Assembly: GCA_940337035.1 (NCBI GenBank)
Contig: CALNHX010003607.1
Coordinates: 62,001 to 126,000 of the forward strand
DNA from: Agriotes lineatus
Taxonomy: Eukaryota > Arthropoda > Insecta > Coleoptera > Elateridae
DNA: 64,000 nt
Direction of reading: 5' to 3'
This document shows positions 30,641-43,000 of the stretch, piece after piece (position 1 is the stretch's first letter; every line of letters starts with the position of its first letter). Below the pieces are notes generated by a model. That model did no database searches. It worked only from the letters and a program-made list of their open reading frames with translations, and had not been told where the DNA came from. A program made the position numbers and the translations under genes.

Positions 30641-32449
30641 CTAACGAAGAATCGCAGAAACCAGAGTCTGAAGAAAAAATTTCGGCCAACAGCACCCACA
30701 CACAATCATTCCCAGTACCAAAGAACTCTGTCTCGTCCAAATGGAAAATGCTTCTACTCATATTTACTCTACTTACTACGAATACATTGAGTAAGGCAAA
30801 ATTCAACATACAAAAACCAGACAGCGGGTACTATGTAGAGCATATTGGACACGGGAAGATTGAACGAGGAACATTCAGGATCGATATCCAGTTCGAGAGG
30901 GGGAAGATCGAAGAAGACTTCGAAACAGTTACCGACATGGTGGACAAATTCAACGACCTCTGCAACTCTGCAAAAGAACTGTCCGAAGATACATTATGCA
31001 AGACATTGGTGCATCATCTTCTGGAACAAAAAAGGCATATGGAATGGATTAAAACTGGCATGGAAGATATCATAACAAGACGAGAGAAACGAGGAGTGCT
31101 TGGGACTGTACTCACGGTAATTTTCGGAGTAAATGACGAAGTCTATCAAGATATTGATAGACTCGACAAAAATCAACAAGAGTTAATAAAAATGGACAGT
31201 CAACAGTCCAAATTCAGCACTTTCAAGATTTAATGAAATCGAAGAACGAATCGATCAGAAGCTGGAACATTTTCAAGAGAAGCTGAACCAAGGAATCAGG
31301 GCAATCAACAACATGGACAAATGGTATAAGACAACCGACTCCAACCGATTAAACATCCACATCATCAGTGTCTACCAAGTCGCCACCAATGTTATTAGTG
31401 AGCTGTGCATTTACCATACAAACATTTTGAACGTTCATTTCCAACAAGGTAATTTTTACGAGTTAATCACGCCTGCCCAAATCAAGCAAATCCTCGCAAA
31501 TGCAACCAGTAAACTCTCGCCAAACTTAGAAACTTTACCGACCCCAATCCTAAAGGTCGACATCGGACATGATGACATCTACATCAACGTTCAAGGATAC
31601 TTCATCATAGTAGAAAAAACTGAATATACCTTAATCAAAGTGACACCAATTCCTCTCCAAATTAACAATGGGTCGTACTGGGTGATCGACGTATCAAAAG
31701 GAATCTTCGCTGTGGATTACAACCTACAAATGTACTTCCAAGAGACAGATGAGGAATTTAAAGAAAATCTCCAAATTACTCCAAACACTTATATCTGCAG
31801 TCCAACAGCCATGAAAGGAATAGAAAACAACCCAAATTGCATCATTGATGATATATATCATCGAACAGAAATTAGTCAATGCAACCTACGAAGACATCAC
31901 ATCCAGTCCATTATTTGGAAACAACTATACATGGAAAACACCTGGATGTTCGTAGTCAACAAGCCAACCCGAATAGCTATCACTTGTAGTGGCAATAGGG
32001 AAGAAGTCACTGTCAACACTACAGGTGTAATTCAAATCTCGTCAGACTGCATCATCCAAACTGCAAAGAACGTTAACTCCCAGGCATAACAAGAAATTCA
32101 AGATTCTAGCAGGATATTCTAAGGCCGTCAGCATCAATTTTACCAACACAATAACATCCAACTTCTTTTCAGAAATTGCAGAGGAGCCAGTACTAAAACA
32201 ATCAGACCACATCGAGGATCTACAAACTTCGCAGTTGGAATTCCAGCAGCACCTAAAAGACATTACTTGGAAAACCTAAAAAATCTATCCAGGGGGATCA
32301 CAGGCAGCCTATTGGGAGGGGCTATTCTAATAGGAGTCTTCTACTACATTCGGAAAAGGATCAACCAAAGGAAGCATCAATCCAAACAACACCAGTCAGC
32401 CGTAGAAGAATATCCTCTAAAAACTCTTAATGTGGAAGAAACAATATAG
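30640..32449 (+). pseudogene. BEL-B envelope-like glycoprotein, frame-broken
   Basis: Follows pol in frame at first. A hydrophobic signal-like segment KMLLLIFTLLTTNTL lies near 30748-30792. A furin-like REKR and the segment GVLGTVLTVIFGVNDEV are at 31081-31140, as in the F-type fusion/errantivirus Env family. A shift near 31215 moves the frame; further sequence runs 31313-32089 and, after another shift, to the membrane segment GSLLGGAILIGVFYYI (about 32305-32355) and basic tail ending at 32449. The overall length, about 600 codons, suits a complete but mutated Env. Whether this family is or was infectious is not shown. Confidence 0.78.
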
Positions 32450-32489
32450 TTTTTTCTTTTTCTTTTTCTTCAACCTAAAATTGGCAATA

Positions 32490-33020
32490 TGTTTAAACTT
32501 TAATAACAAAATTTACGAAACCAGTCAGAAGTTCTAAATGTAATTCTGATTTCATAAACAGTTTTAACCTCCAGTTTTACTTCATAATTTTGCAAGTTTA
32601 TATTTAATTTAGATCTGTTTTACTCTTGAATTAAAACAGGCAAATTTCAGTTACGAAATATTAACAAACGAATATAGTTTCGCAAGCATTGAGTTAAACA
32701 CCGCAGTAAACTGCAACTTGGCATTTCGCTCAGTACGCGATCTAGAAACCCAAGTTCACCGCACCGTTCTGCAAACACATGCGGAGCTATAAAAAGCTTA
32801 TTGTGCTGAATTGTCGTCTTCGTACCTTTAAACGCGTTCCATTAAACTACACTATTATGAACTTTGATATGTTACTTAGTTAAGCATTCGTGTTTTGTAT
32901 AAATACAACTTTTATTTTCGTAATAAAACAATCTGCATCTAATGTCTGATTCATTCACTACGTCGCTACCCTAATACTAAGCCATAATATCATCGAGACG
33001 TGAGGCTGCGTCTTAGGGTA
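32490..33020 (+). repeat. BEL-B 3' LTR, first part
   Basis: Starts TGTTTAAAC and follows the 5' LTR with several small deletions. It is split after GGTA (33017-33020) by element D and resumes at 38748. Confidence 0.9.
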
Positions 33021-34257
33021 TATTATCATCAAAAGGGGTTACCGTTGGCTAAACTCTCAAAATCAAACCTAACATAGCTACTTGGATACAATTGCCTGCC
33101 GACCAGCTCAGTACGAAGACGGCGTGTGACAGTTCTATGAACGAAATATGCAAAACGGGCGCCAACGGTATTTTTAACAAAATAAGCAAGTGTATCCAGG
33201 CAGTAGAACGAGAATCCGTAAACTCAGTAGCACAAACAATCTGAAAGAAAGCACAACTCAGACATCGGTAGCAGTAACAAATAATAAATAAACACAATAA
33301 AATATCACAGTATAATTGGCATTTAAAATATCACAATACAATCGACAAAGCATAACTCTTAATATGAATGCGTCACAATTTACCAATATCTGCATAACAA
33401 CAAAAATAATGGTTGAGCGGACGTTACGGAAAATCAGAACTTAAATTGCCGCAAGCCGAGAAGCGGCAGCGCACACTCGCGAACGGACATGTCATAAAAT
33501 AATTATCTAAATACAGTCTAAAGTACAACCTGTTAGCGGCTTCCGTCGAGCACTTTCAGCATGCTTATCAAGAGTCCAGGCGTGCTGAAGATCTCCCTGA
33601 GAACACGCAGCAATCCAAGGTCGCACATCGAAGATAGCGGCGGCGACAGCTGCCTCCTTGAAATTCAGAAAAACTGCACACTCGAACTGAATTGCCCAAA
33701 ACTGCTTATGTAGACTGATATAACCAAGACGGAATTGCCCAGACAGACTACTCGAATTTTCGCCCACGGCTGCTTGTTCGAATTCCGCCCAAGACGGCTT
33801 GTTCGAATTCCGCCCAAGACGGCTTGCTAAGAAAAACGAAATCCAGAATAAATGCATGCAACCCTTTGGTAAACGACCAACAAAATAAAACGGAACTTAC
33901 CCCGGGTGAACTGGGCAAACGAGCATCGAAGGCTAGATGCGGCATGGCGTAGAATAAAATCTCACATGCTTCGCTTTGCAGCGAGGCCCCAAAGCTCCCA
34001 TAACTAACAAAATGTAGCGGCAAGACAAAGCGGATCACCAAAGCCAGCATAAAACATCTTCGCCGCGTTCCGTCAAACCAAAAGGGACGCGCTCAGCCAA
34101 AAGAATGCGGCCTCGAGAGCGCTCCGACCTCACGCTGTCGAGCAAGGCCAAAATCATGCCTGAACGATAACGATAACAGCCCCACAGAAATCGCAAATTA
34201 ACGAAGGCGTAAAACTAGCAATGCAGAACTACAGGGAGTAACAAAATAACCGTAACA
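33021..34257 (-). repeat. Element D LTR, left copy (3' LTR of the minus-strand element)
   Basis: Read on the minus strand it begins TGTTACGG and ends GATGATAATA. Open frames within it have no family resemblance and are treated as chance. Confidence 0.9.
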
Positions 34258-34275
34258 ACTCCCCCCTTACCAGAA
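34258..34275 (-). other. Element D polypurine tract
   Basis: On the minus strand GGTAAGGGGGGAGT directly precedes the LTR start TGTTACGG, the expected place for the plus-strand primer. Confidence 0.65.
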
Positions 34276-37200
34276 CAGAAAAATTTCGCAGAAATTTTTC
34301 TACGCTAAGATCAATAATACGCACATTCGCTCAGCCAAGGACGACAAAGTTGATCAAAAACCAGATGAAAAATCTCAACCATAATTACAATAGAAAACCC
34401 AAACCCACACCACAATACAGCAACTGCCCGTGAAGACGGTAGTGACTCCAGGAGAAGCCCGAGACCAGATCAACCCCACGACAGGGATCGAGACTGCTCG
34501 TCGCTGCTGGATCTAAACGCTGCGCCGGTGAACAGTCCCGTAGCAACCCATCGCAAAGAAGTTCCAGCCCCAAGAACTCCTCAAAATCACCCCATATCTT
34601 CACGAGTACCCCCCCTGACAACTTCCTAAGAAAACAAACCCCGAGGCGAAAGCAAACCCCCACAGTCAAGGTACTGCGAAACCAAAAACCTACAAGAAAC
34701 CCTTCCCACGAACAAACCACAAACCCACCCCCAAAGATATACGAAACCCAAAGGATCACAACACACAACACCTACAAACACATCACATCCCCAAGTGGAG
34801 ATCTCACTAGAAGTCTATCAACAACCGAAACAGTGCACGCAGACAGCAGTCCCCACCAGATTCAACTCAACAACAAGGCGTAGTGCCTCACACAACAATA
34901 AGCTCTACAGCAAATCCAAAATCCGGAACGTGCCAAAAGTACCAAAACCAAATACCAAATCGAACTACTGCCAACAAACTACTTCAGCGTTGATAAGGGA
35001 GAAACTAGATGAAATAATTCCCTAAAGTGACCTACCCTACAAATGCCCAACCAACCTACAATACCTCACACAAAATTCAACAACAGCTGGAATAACCAAT
35101 CACAGCAGCAGATCATACCAAAGACTTCATTCGGCAACAAAGGCTCAAAAGGAAACTAAAGAACAATGACTCGGAAACAGATGCAGGTCCCACAAATCCG
35201 GAACGAGCCGTACTCTAAATGAGTAAACGAAACCGTTCTCCATCTCCAAGCACGCCCAAAAGCGAAACCACAACAAAGATTCGAGACTCACTTGTGGATC
35301 GAAATCCGCGTGAGCGATATGGATACCGTAACAACAACAAAAAAAAACAACACAATACGCATAGCTGAAGGCAACCATACAACAACAGCTAAGCCACCAA
35401 AATCCCAAAAGGTATCCAACAAAACCCAACAAGCTAACTCAAACCTACACTAAAGCGAAAGATGAACTTCACTCGACACGAATGCAAGTCGAACCACACA
35501 ATAAACCCAACTGCTAACTGCAAGCTACTCCAGTGTTATTATCGGAAGAACTAGATGAAATAGCTCCCTACAGTGACCTTCCCTGCAATGCCCTACCAAC
35601 CTACCCTAGCGGTATAAGAGGAGAAAAACAAGATGAAAGCGTTTCCTAATAGTGACCTACCCTACAAATTCCCAACCAACCACCCTACACTAGGAGCCCA
35701 AACGCGAAACGAAAGCAAAAAGCAAAAGACTAAAGAAAACGAAAAGGACAGAGGCTTCGCGAAAGAGTCGGGTCCCAACTAATCCGACATAAGTCGACCC
35801 TCCAAAAGGGCAACAGAGACCGTCCGCAATCGCCAAACATGTCCGAAAGCGACACCAAACGCGGGACGAACCTTACTGTGGAAAATAATCCGCATAAGCG
35901 TCATGGATGCCCAAAAACAAAAAAAACAAAAAAACTCACAGCAGCACGATAGCTGAACTTCACTCAAAAATACCAAAATTGCTGACGGACACGACAACTG
36001 GCATCAAACGGCCAAATCCGCCTAAAGCGGAGAACGTCACGACAGCATACCAAAGGGGCATCCAAACAATCCAGCAAGCTAAGCTCGCCCTACGCAAAAG
36101 AAAATGCAAACACAAGGGAAAACTAAAAGGAGAGGGAAAAAAAAGGAACCAACAGATAAGAGTGATAAGAAACGGCTTGAGAGGAAAATTTGCGAAACAA
36201 AACCCCTTAAGCATATCCACTTCAAACCACCATACTCACAATCAATCCAAAAGGGGAAGAAAAAAAATGAAATGAAAAAGCCAGCAATTAATAAACGCAC
36301 CAAACCAACTAAAAAGGTGGTTTGAGAGATCATACAAATCCGCATAAGCGAATCTCCCAAACACACCAACACGAACCAGTATCCTAATCAACGAACCAGA
36401 AGATGACAGAGCCAACTAAGAAGAACTGCACCAAATCCAAACTACGAAGATGGCCTGAGAGATCATAAAAATCCGCATAAGCGAATCCCTCAAACTCACC
36501 AACATCCACCCAAAATCCCAATCATCAATCGAACAGGAAAGATAAGAAACAAACAAATAAGCCGCGCTAATCCAACTGAAGGACGGCCTAAGAATCTCGC
36601 AAAGCAAACTCCCCCCAAACACATTACCAACACACTCCTAACAGGGTCAGCACCTCAACAGGAAAAGTCAAAAGGAAAACAACAACTTCCACAAAGGAAG
36701 GACGACAAAACAGGAAGAAAAACTCAAGCATACTAACTTCGCAGAACCTTAAGAACACGCAACCAATCGAAACCGAGACCATTCAGAAACTCCACTTACC
36801 AAAGCATACTCTTGCAACAAATCCCAACATACTACCTAAATTCACAACGTAACCAATCAATCGCTCAAACGAAACAAAAAAAAATAAAAAAAACAACGAA
36901 CAAGGGCTCCAAAGCAACTTGAGAAATGAACTTGGGCAACACAACAACACATTGCAAAATGTGCACACTACCTGGCTACCTCGGAAGCTGATCTCGCAGA
37001 AGATTCACCAAAACAAACGCACAGTACACCACAATAAGTAGCAGCCATCAAAAATACCAATCAATCACAGAGGCGAAAAACCAAATCAAAAAGAGAGGTG
37101 AAAAACCTCCACAATCAACGATCCAAAGTGACAAAAACTTGGCTACTACAACCAGGAATAAAGCACAACGCTAGCACACTCGAGCGATACGGAATGAGCT

Positions 37201-37484
37201 CAACAAAAGTTACTTCTACAACAAAACGTTATTGACATCAACTCCCGAAATTTAAATTTTGTATCGCACGTAATGATTTTCCAACGACACATGCATGATC
37301 AAATATAGATAGTTAAAAATTCTATACTACTTAGCCTAGCATGCACAAATAGCAAAACATATTAAAATTAGACACTGCATCATATAAAAATGCTGGCAAA
37401 AATATCATACATAATTTGTTACTGCACCAATTTATCATATCAAAATTTCAAACAAGTGCCGAGGCACATTTACAAAAAAAACAC
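34276..37484 (-). other. Element D interior: non-coding, A/C-rich on plus strand, internal repeats
   Basis: Strong strand bias (A and C rich on plus, G and T rich on minus). The longest open frames (for example 35907-36275 plus, 34385-34771 minus) are low complexity and match nothing I know. Internal diverged repeats are visible: a block with AGTGACCTACCCTACAA and CCAACCAACC near 34999-35060, 35545-35605 and 35620-35695, and a block with TCCGCATAAGCG near 35888, 36340 and 36470, with a weaker form near 35305. Confidence 0.7.
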
Positions 37485-37503
37485 GCCACCACATTGGGCG
37501 CCA
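37485..37503 (-). other. Element D primer-binding site (tRNA-Lys type)
   Basis: On the minus strand TGGCGCCCAATGTGGTGGC begins 7 bases after the LTR end. It matches the complement of a tRNA-Lys 3' end (TGGCGCCCAACGTGGGGC, general knowledge) with two mismatches. Confidence 0.75.
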
Positions 37504-37510
37504 TAAATCT

Positions 37511-38747
37511 TATTATCATCAAAAGGGGTTACCGTTGGCTAAACTCTCAAAATCAAACCTAACATAGCTACTTGGATACAATTGCCTGCCGACCAGCTCA
37601 GTACGAAGACGGCGTGTGACAGTTCTATGAACGAAATATGCAAAACGGGCGCCAACGGTATTTTTAACAAAATAAGCAAGTGTATCCAGGCAGTAGAACG
37701 AGAATCCGTAAACTCAGTAGCACAAACAATCTGAAAGAAAGCACAACTCAGACATCGGTAGCAGTAACAAATAATAAATAAACACAATAAAATATCACAG
37801 TATAATTGGCATTTAAAATATCACAATACAATCGACAAAGCATAACTCTTAATATGAATGCGTCACAATTTACCAATATCTGCATAACAACAAAAATAAT
37901 GGTTGAGCGGACGTTACGGAAAATCAGAACTTAAATTGCCGCAAGCCGAGAAGCGGCAGCGCACACTCGCGAACGGACATGTCATAAAATAATTATCTAA
38001 ATACAGTCTAAAGTACAACCTGTTAGCGGCTTCCGTCGAGCACTTTCAGCATGCTTATCAAGAGTCCAGGCGTGCTGAAGATCTCCCTGAGAACACGCAG
38101 CAAGCCAAGGTCGCACATCGAAGATAGCGGCGGCGACAGCTGCCTCCTTGAAATTCAGAAAAACTGCACACTCGAACTGAATTGCCCAAAACTGCTTATG
38201 TAGACTGATATAACCAAGACGGAATTGCCCAGACAGATTACTCGAATTTTCGCCCACGGCTGCTTGTTCGAATTCCGCCCAAGACGGCTTGTTCGAATTC
38301 CGCCCAAGACGGCTTGCTAAGAAAAACGAAATCCAGAATAAATGCATGCAACCCTTTGGTAAACGACCAACAAAATAAAACGGAACTTACCCCGGGTGAA
38401 CTGGGCAAACGAGCATCGAAGGCTAGATGCGGCATGGCGTAGAATAAAATCTCACATGCTTCGCTTTGCAGCGAGGCCCCAAAGCTCCCATAACTAACAA
38501 AATGTAGCGGCAAGACAAAGCGGATCACCAAAGCCAGCATAAAACATCTTCGCCGCGTTCCGTCAAACCAAAAGGGACGCGCTCAGCCAAAAGAATGCGG
38601 CCTCGAGAGCGCTCCGACCTCACGCTGTCGAGCAAGGCCAAAATCATGCCTGAACGATAACGATAACAGCCCCACAGAAATCGCAAATTAACGAAGGCGT
38701 AAAACTAGCAATGCAGAACTACAGGGAGTAACAAAATAACCGTAACA
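37511..38747 (-). repeat. Element D LTR, right copy (5' LTR of the minus-strand element)
   Basis: Same 1237-bp length as the left copy with two substitutions noticed, indicating recent insertion. Confidence 0.9.
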
Positions 38748-38886
38748 GGTAGTTTACTGTCGTCTCTTTTAAGTACCATTTCTTACATTGGTTTAAAACG
38801 TAAACGCAGTCTCGTTTACGTGCCTAAGGGATAGAACCAGCGCAAAACAACGGAATCCTGATCCAGCCTCCAGGCAATTCTGTTCA
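38748..38886 (+). repeat. BEL-B 3' LTR, last part
   Basis: Starts with the second GGTA (38748-38751), then matches the final 135 bp of the 5' LTR and ends TCTGTTCA. The ACTT target copy and LINE RT follow. Confidence 0.9.
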
Positions 38887-39862
38887 ACTTTCGAAGCCAA
38901 ACAATCTTGCTCTACCGCTTTCCTTGACATCACTCAGGCTTTCGATAAGGTGTGGTTCACTAGTCTTCTGTACAAGCTACGTATCCTCTTTCCATTAAAC
39001 TATTTCCTAATTATAAAATCCTACCTTCATGAGAAATACTTCCTGGTAAAAGTTGAATCTGCATATACTGAACTTTTTCCAATAAAAGCAGGAGTGCCTC
39101 AAGGCAGTGTACTCGGCCCGCTATTGTACTTGATATACACTGCAGACCTGCCAACTACACCAGGGGTCTTAACAGCAACCTTTGCGGACGACACCGCAAT
39201 CCTAGCCTCAGATAGCGATCCCATCGCTGCCTCACAGAAACTGCAGACAAACTCACCTCTATTGAAAAATGGCTAAAGAAATAGAGAATGAAAGCAAACG
39301 AATCTAAATCAATCCACATAACCTTCACCACGCGTAGGGAAGATTGCCCCCAGTGCATTTAAACAACAATCAATTACCACAACGAGAAGAAGTAAAGTAC
39401 CTTGGCATACACCTCGACAGAAGACTTACTTGGAGTAAGCACATTTTTACCAAGCGAAAGCAATCAGGCATGACTCTCTCCAAGATGTACAGGATGCTGA
39501 GACGGAAATCTAAACTTAGTCTGGATAACAAACTACTGGTATATAAAGTAATATTAAAGTCTGGTCTTATGGGATCCAGCTGTGGGGCACAGCTTCCAAT
39601 TCAAATATCGAAATATTGGAGCGATTCCAGTCTAAAGTGCTGCGTATGATAACGGATGCGCAATGGTTCGTACCCAACACTGTTATCAGAAGAGATCTCC
39701 CAATTCCAACAGTGAAGGAAGAAATACTCCGATATAGCTTACAATATAGAGATCGGCTCAGGGTCCATCCCAATGAATTAGCAGTGAACCTAACGAATCA
39801 GCCCAACAACAATAGGCGGTTAAAAGGACATGGGCCAAACGATTTAACAACCAGATTTTGAA
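38887..39862 (+). pseudogene. LINE reverse transcriptase, C-terminal half
   Basis: Resumes at the second ACTT (38887-38890) and immediately reads FLDITQAFDKVW, the first catalytic Asp motif. AGVPQGSVLGPLLYLIY and the catalytic box FADDTAIL (about 39180-39205) follow. A stop at 39276 and frame changes near 39340 and 39600 break it. The C-terminal FQSKVLRMITDAQW block (39620-39665) is the usual end of Jockey-type ORF2; the last stop is at 39859-39861. Confidence 0.87.
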
Positions 39863-40035
39863 TGTAATTTAGATTGTGTAGTTTAAGTTAGTTTATAAGT
39901 CTTAGATTGTAAGTTTTTAATTCCTAAGTCACAAAAAGCTTACACGCTTAATTGTTACTGGAGCTTGCTAATGAGCTTTTACTTAATGTACTTGTACAAA
40001 TTGTAAGTAAAAATGAGACGTTAAATTAAAAAAAG
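39863..40035 (+). other. 3' UTR and A-rich tail of the Jockey-like LINE
   Basis: AT-rich sequence after the ORF2 stop, ending TTAAATTAAAAAAAGC near 40035. No clear target duplication was found, so the exact end is uncertain. Confidence 0.45.
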
Positions 40036-43000
40036 CTAAATCTTTTGCTTGGTAATGTTATCACACCTTGACCTGCTGCAAGCAGTGCAGTTTCTTTGTT
40101 CGTTAAATTCTCAGTAGGTCCGCTTGACAAAGCAGCTTTGTTTCTGCATGTGTGATGTCATTCTTGACGCCGGTCAGTCGGCTGTGATTTGTACATATGT
40201 GGTTCCTCGTTGTAAGCAAAATTTAGCCAGATATGACATCAGCCAGTTGAAATTTTCTGCAGCATTGGGCGAAGTGTTGTGTCAGTATTTCATTAGCCCA
40301 ACGTCTTTCCCATGTTTTTGCATAAGCAAAACAGAGAACACAGCTTAAGTAGCGCAAGTAGCGCGTGCGCAATGCATTCGGTAACAAAAGAAAGTCGGCT
40401 TGCAAATTTTGCCTTAAGAGGGTCGAAAACTGTGTCGTTTATTTCGCGACTCGGCCACGAAGGCTGGGGCCGCGCTGTTTTGTAAAACTAACTGTGTAGA
40501 ATTGTCTGTGTCCTTTTCGCCGATTAGTGGGCCTATGGAGCTCGTTGCTTTTCGTCGATTTTTGGTGCCTTTTGAAGGAGTGCTGCACGCGTCGTGATGG
40601 ATCGGTCTTGGGGCCGCTGTTGAGCATTTACGCCATCGTAAGCTTTGAATTCCCGTCTATCGCGAAGTGGCAACTTCAAATTACGTCGTAAGGCGGTTTA
40701 TCAGTGGTAATATCAGTCATAAGCTTATTTGGGGCATACCGAACTTCCGTTTATCGTTTCAAGATTTGCCGTACCGCTTCGGAGTTCAATACCCTAGCAA
40801 GGGGATGTTAGAACCAGACCGTCTTTGTCTGCATCTTTCCCATTGCTATTGTACAACTTCTCCAGGCATCTTTAGGCAGTTTGTTTGGACCAAGGCGATT
40901 ACATATAGTGCCGCACGTCAAATGCAGTTAGCTGAGCTTCCTCAAGGTAACAAATGTAAATTAGTTTTAGTGTATTATGTACCGTGAACGTCCCGTCGAG
41001 TGTTGAACAATTTAGCGCGTTTGTTGGTAACCATGTTATTTGCTGTTGCTAAATTTAATGAATTGCTGCAGTATTTCTTTGTTGTTTACTGTAACTTGTA
41101 GCAGTTTCGTTTCTAGAGCCACATTAATGTATTTGCAGTCAAGTCTGTTGTTTGTATTTAAGTCAACGTGTCACGCAATTTATTCTAACCAAACTAACCT
41201 CATTGATTACTTTTAAATCTAACTAGTCAAATATTTCATGTCCATTGCTATACATATTTTTATTATTTCAATAGAATTTATTGTCAAGTACCTATGTTTT
41301 TCATTTGTGTTGATTGTATTTGCCTGTGGTATGTGTGTACTTTTCAGTTGTAAGAAGGAGTTTAGCAGCTGCTTCATTGAGTTATTTTTGTAAGGTAAGT
41401 TGGTGCTATACGTGACTCGCCAACCAAACTCTGCCAAGCTGATAGTAGAAAGGCGAGCCTACTAGTTCCACATTCGAGTGGGCTCACCTATTGTTTAATG
41501 TTGTTTATGCTGTTTTTTTCCCGAATTCTGTTTAATGTGGTGGCGTCCTTTATGTAACCTCTCGTACCGGAGTACAGCCCTGACTCTAAGGTCGTAAAGA
41601 ATTCGCCCTCGCGGCTGAGTTTCTAGCTGAAGCAGTCCTTCCTGTTGCCGCCATCTTAACAGAGCTGGGACCTTGTATTCTTGGTTTATTTCCCAATCAT
41701 GTCGTTGCATCGTGTTTGTGCGCTAACAAATAACAGGTTTTTATTTATTATTTTCTCATTATTTGCAAACCACGCTATTACCACGCGCATTGTTAAAAAT
41801 TATTCGCGGTTCAGTTCAATGCACGCCTTTTTACACATTGACATTTACATTACGAGCTGCACTTTGTTACAGGATTAATTACTCAGATCGACATTGATCA
41901 TATTTACTGTCCAAAATCGGGTACAAACTATAGGGTTCGTCGGCTTTACTAAGAAAACACAGATCTTATTGTGTCGGAACAGATGTTGTTGCTCCGGTTA
42001 CCGGCACAGCTCAATCGGGAAGGCGTAGTTCGAAAGCTCAAATAAAAACCGGAGGCACTTACCCTATGGCTTGCTTAAATAGATGCCTAGAACGCCACTC
42101 GTTCTTAAAGGAAGAATAACTTGCGTGATCAGAACGAGAGACCTCGCGCGAGCTATGAAGGAGTCTCCCAGGTTCGCCACTATTCACCTCAGTGCTGCTC
42201 ACCAAGCCTCCTCCACCAGGTCTGCAGGTACAATCACAGGGTGGCCGTGAATCTAATGTCTTACCTTTTTAAGGGCCACCCTTCTGGAAAACAAAAGAGT
42301 ATCTTACTGCAATCTAGTATGCTTAAGGCTTGTTCGGCAAACGAGACCTGTTTTGGCTTTATAAATTAATTACACATGGCCTATTGCCATGCTAAATGGG
42401 TTAAAGACCCATAACAGAAAGGTTTAGCATTCACTAAAAGAATAAGTTAACTTTAATAAAGTTTATTATCGAAAGAATTAAATTGTCACAAATATTCACA
42501 TGAAAGGAAAACACCTGGAGGTGAATTCAAAGTTGATACATGAAGTACATCCTACATGAAATATCGGGGTCCCCAAGCAAAAAAAGTTGCCCTATTGTCT
42601 AAAGAAGATATCTTGTTACACATTGGGCAAACCGAAGTAAATAACAGGGGTGCAGCCCCTGATTGACAACACATACCTCACATCATAGGCTTAAGTAAAC
42701 GGGCGCAATGTTTATAAACACTCGGATAACACACAATAAAATTATAGACGCTACTCAACTCGGCACGTCAGTTACGCTGTAGAAACAATAAACAGATCCT
42801 ACCTGAGAGCTGTCAGCATGTTATTTGGGGTTGGCGATGGTTACGAATTCCTCCTCGGCGAAGCCAGGCGAGACGCTGCAGAGGTGTAGCGGGCTCCCCA
42901 AATGGGAACGAAAGGGTTGTACAGGAGCCAATTCGGTACGGAGGGGTCAGAGGGTTGGTTTACCCCACGGAGAAGGATGGCAGCCAGTGGCGGGCGACAG

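Larger units (their letters stand above)
33017..38751 (-). mobile_element. Element D: large LTR retrotransposon without genes (LARD-like)
   Basis: Terminal direct repeats 33021-34257 and 37511-38747 are each 1237 bp with two differences noticed (33614/38104 and 33748/38238). The target duplication GGTA is at 33017-33020 and 38748-38751. Orientation is minus: a tRNA-Lys-like primer site lies next to the right-hand LTR and a polypurine tract next to the left-hand one. The 3253-bp interior has no recognisable protein gene. It is inserted in the BEL-B 3' LTR. Confidence 0.9.
20825..38890 (+). mobile_element. BEL/Pao LTR retrotransposon with env (BEL-B), inserted in the LINE
   Basis: 5' LTR 20829-21528, tRNA-Tyr-type primer site, gag, protease, a repetitive linker where RT and RNase H should be, integrase, env, and 3' LTR 32490-38886 (interrupted). 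The 4-bp target duplication is ACTT (20825-20828 and 38887-38890). The two LTRs differ by several substitutions and small indels, so it is older than the two elements nested in it (C at 25259-29919 and D at 33021-38747). Confidence 0.92.
19080..40035 (+). mobile_element. Jockey-like LINE, interrupted by BEL-B
   Basis: The plus strand encodes an endonuclease (19143-19860) and a reverse transcriptase (19861-20828, continuing at 38887-39861). The 3' tail is AT-rich and ends in a short A-rich run near 40025-40035. Removing 20829-38886 and one ACTT rejoins the RT reading frame exactly. No ORF1 (gag) is seen upstream, so the 5' end is truncated or lost. The 5' limit near 19080 is approximate. Confidence 0.85.

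Noticed and set aside
33049..34050. Three minus-strand open frames in the element D LTR, repeated at 37539-38540
   Set aside because: They sit wholly inside an LTR and match no protein family; repetition only reflects the two LTR copies.
34385..36968. Open frames of 60-128 codons in the element D interior
   Set aside because: Low-complexity products driven by the A/C bias; no motif and no consistent strand or frame.
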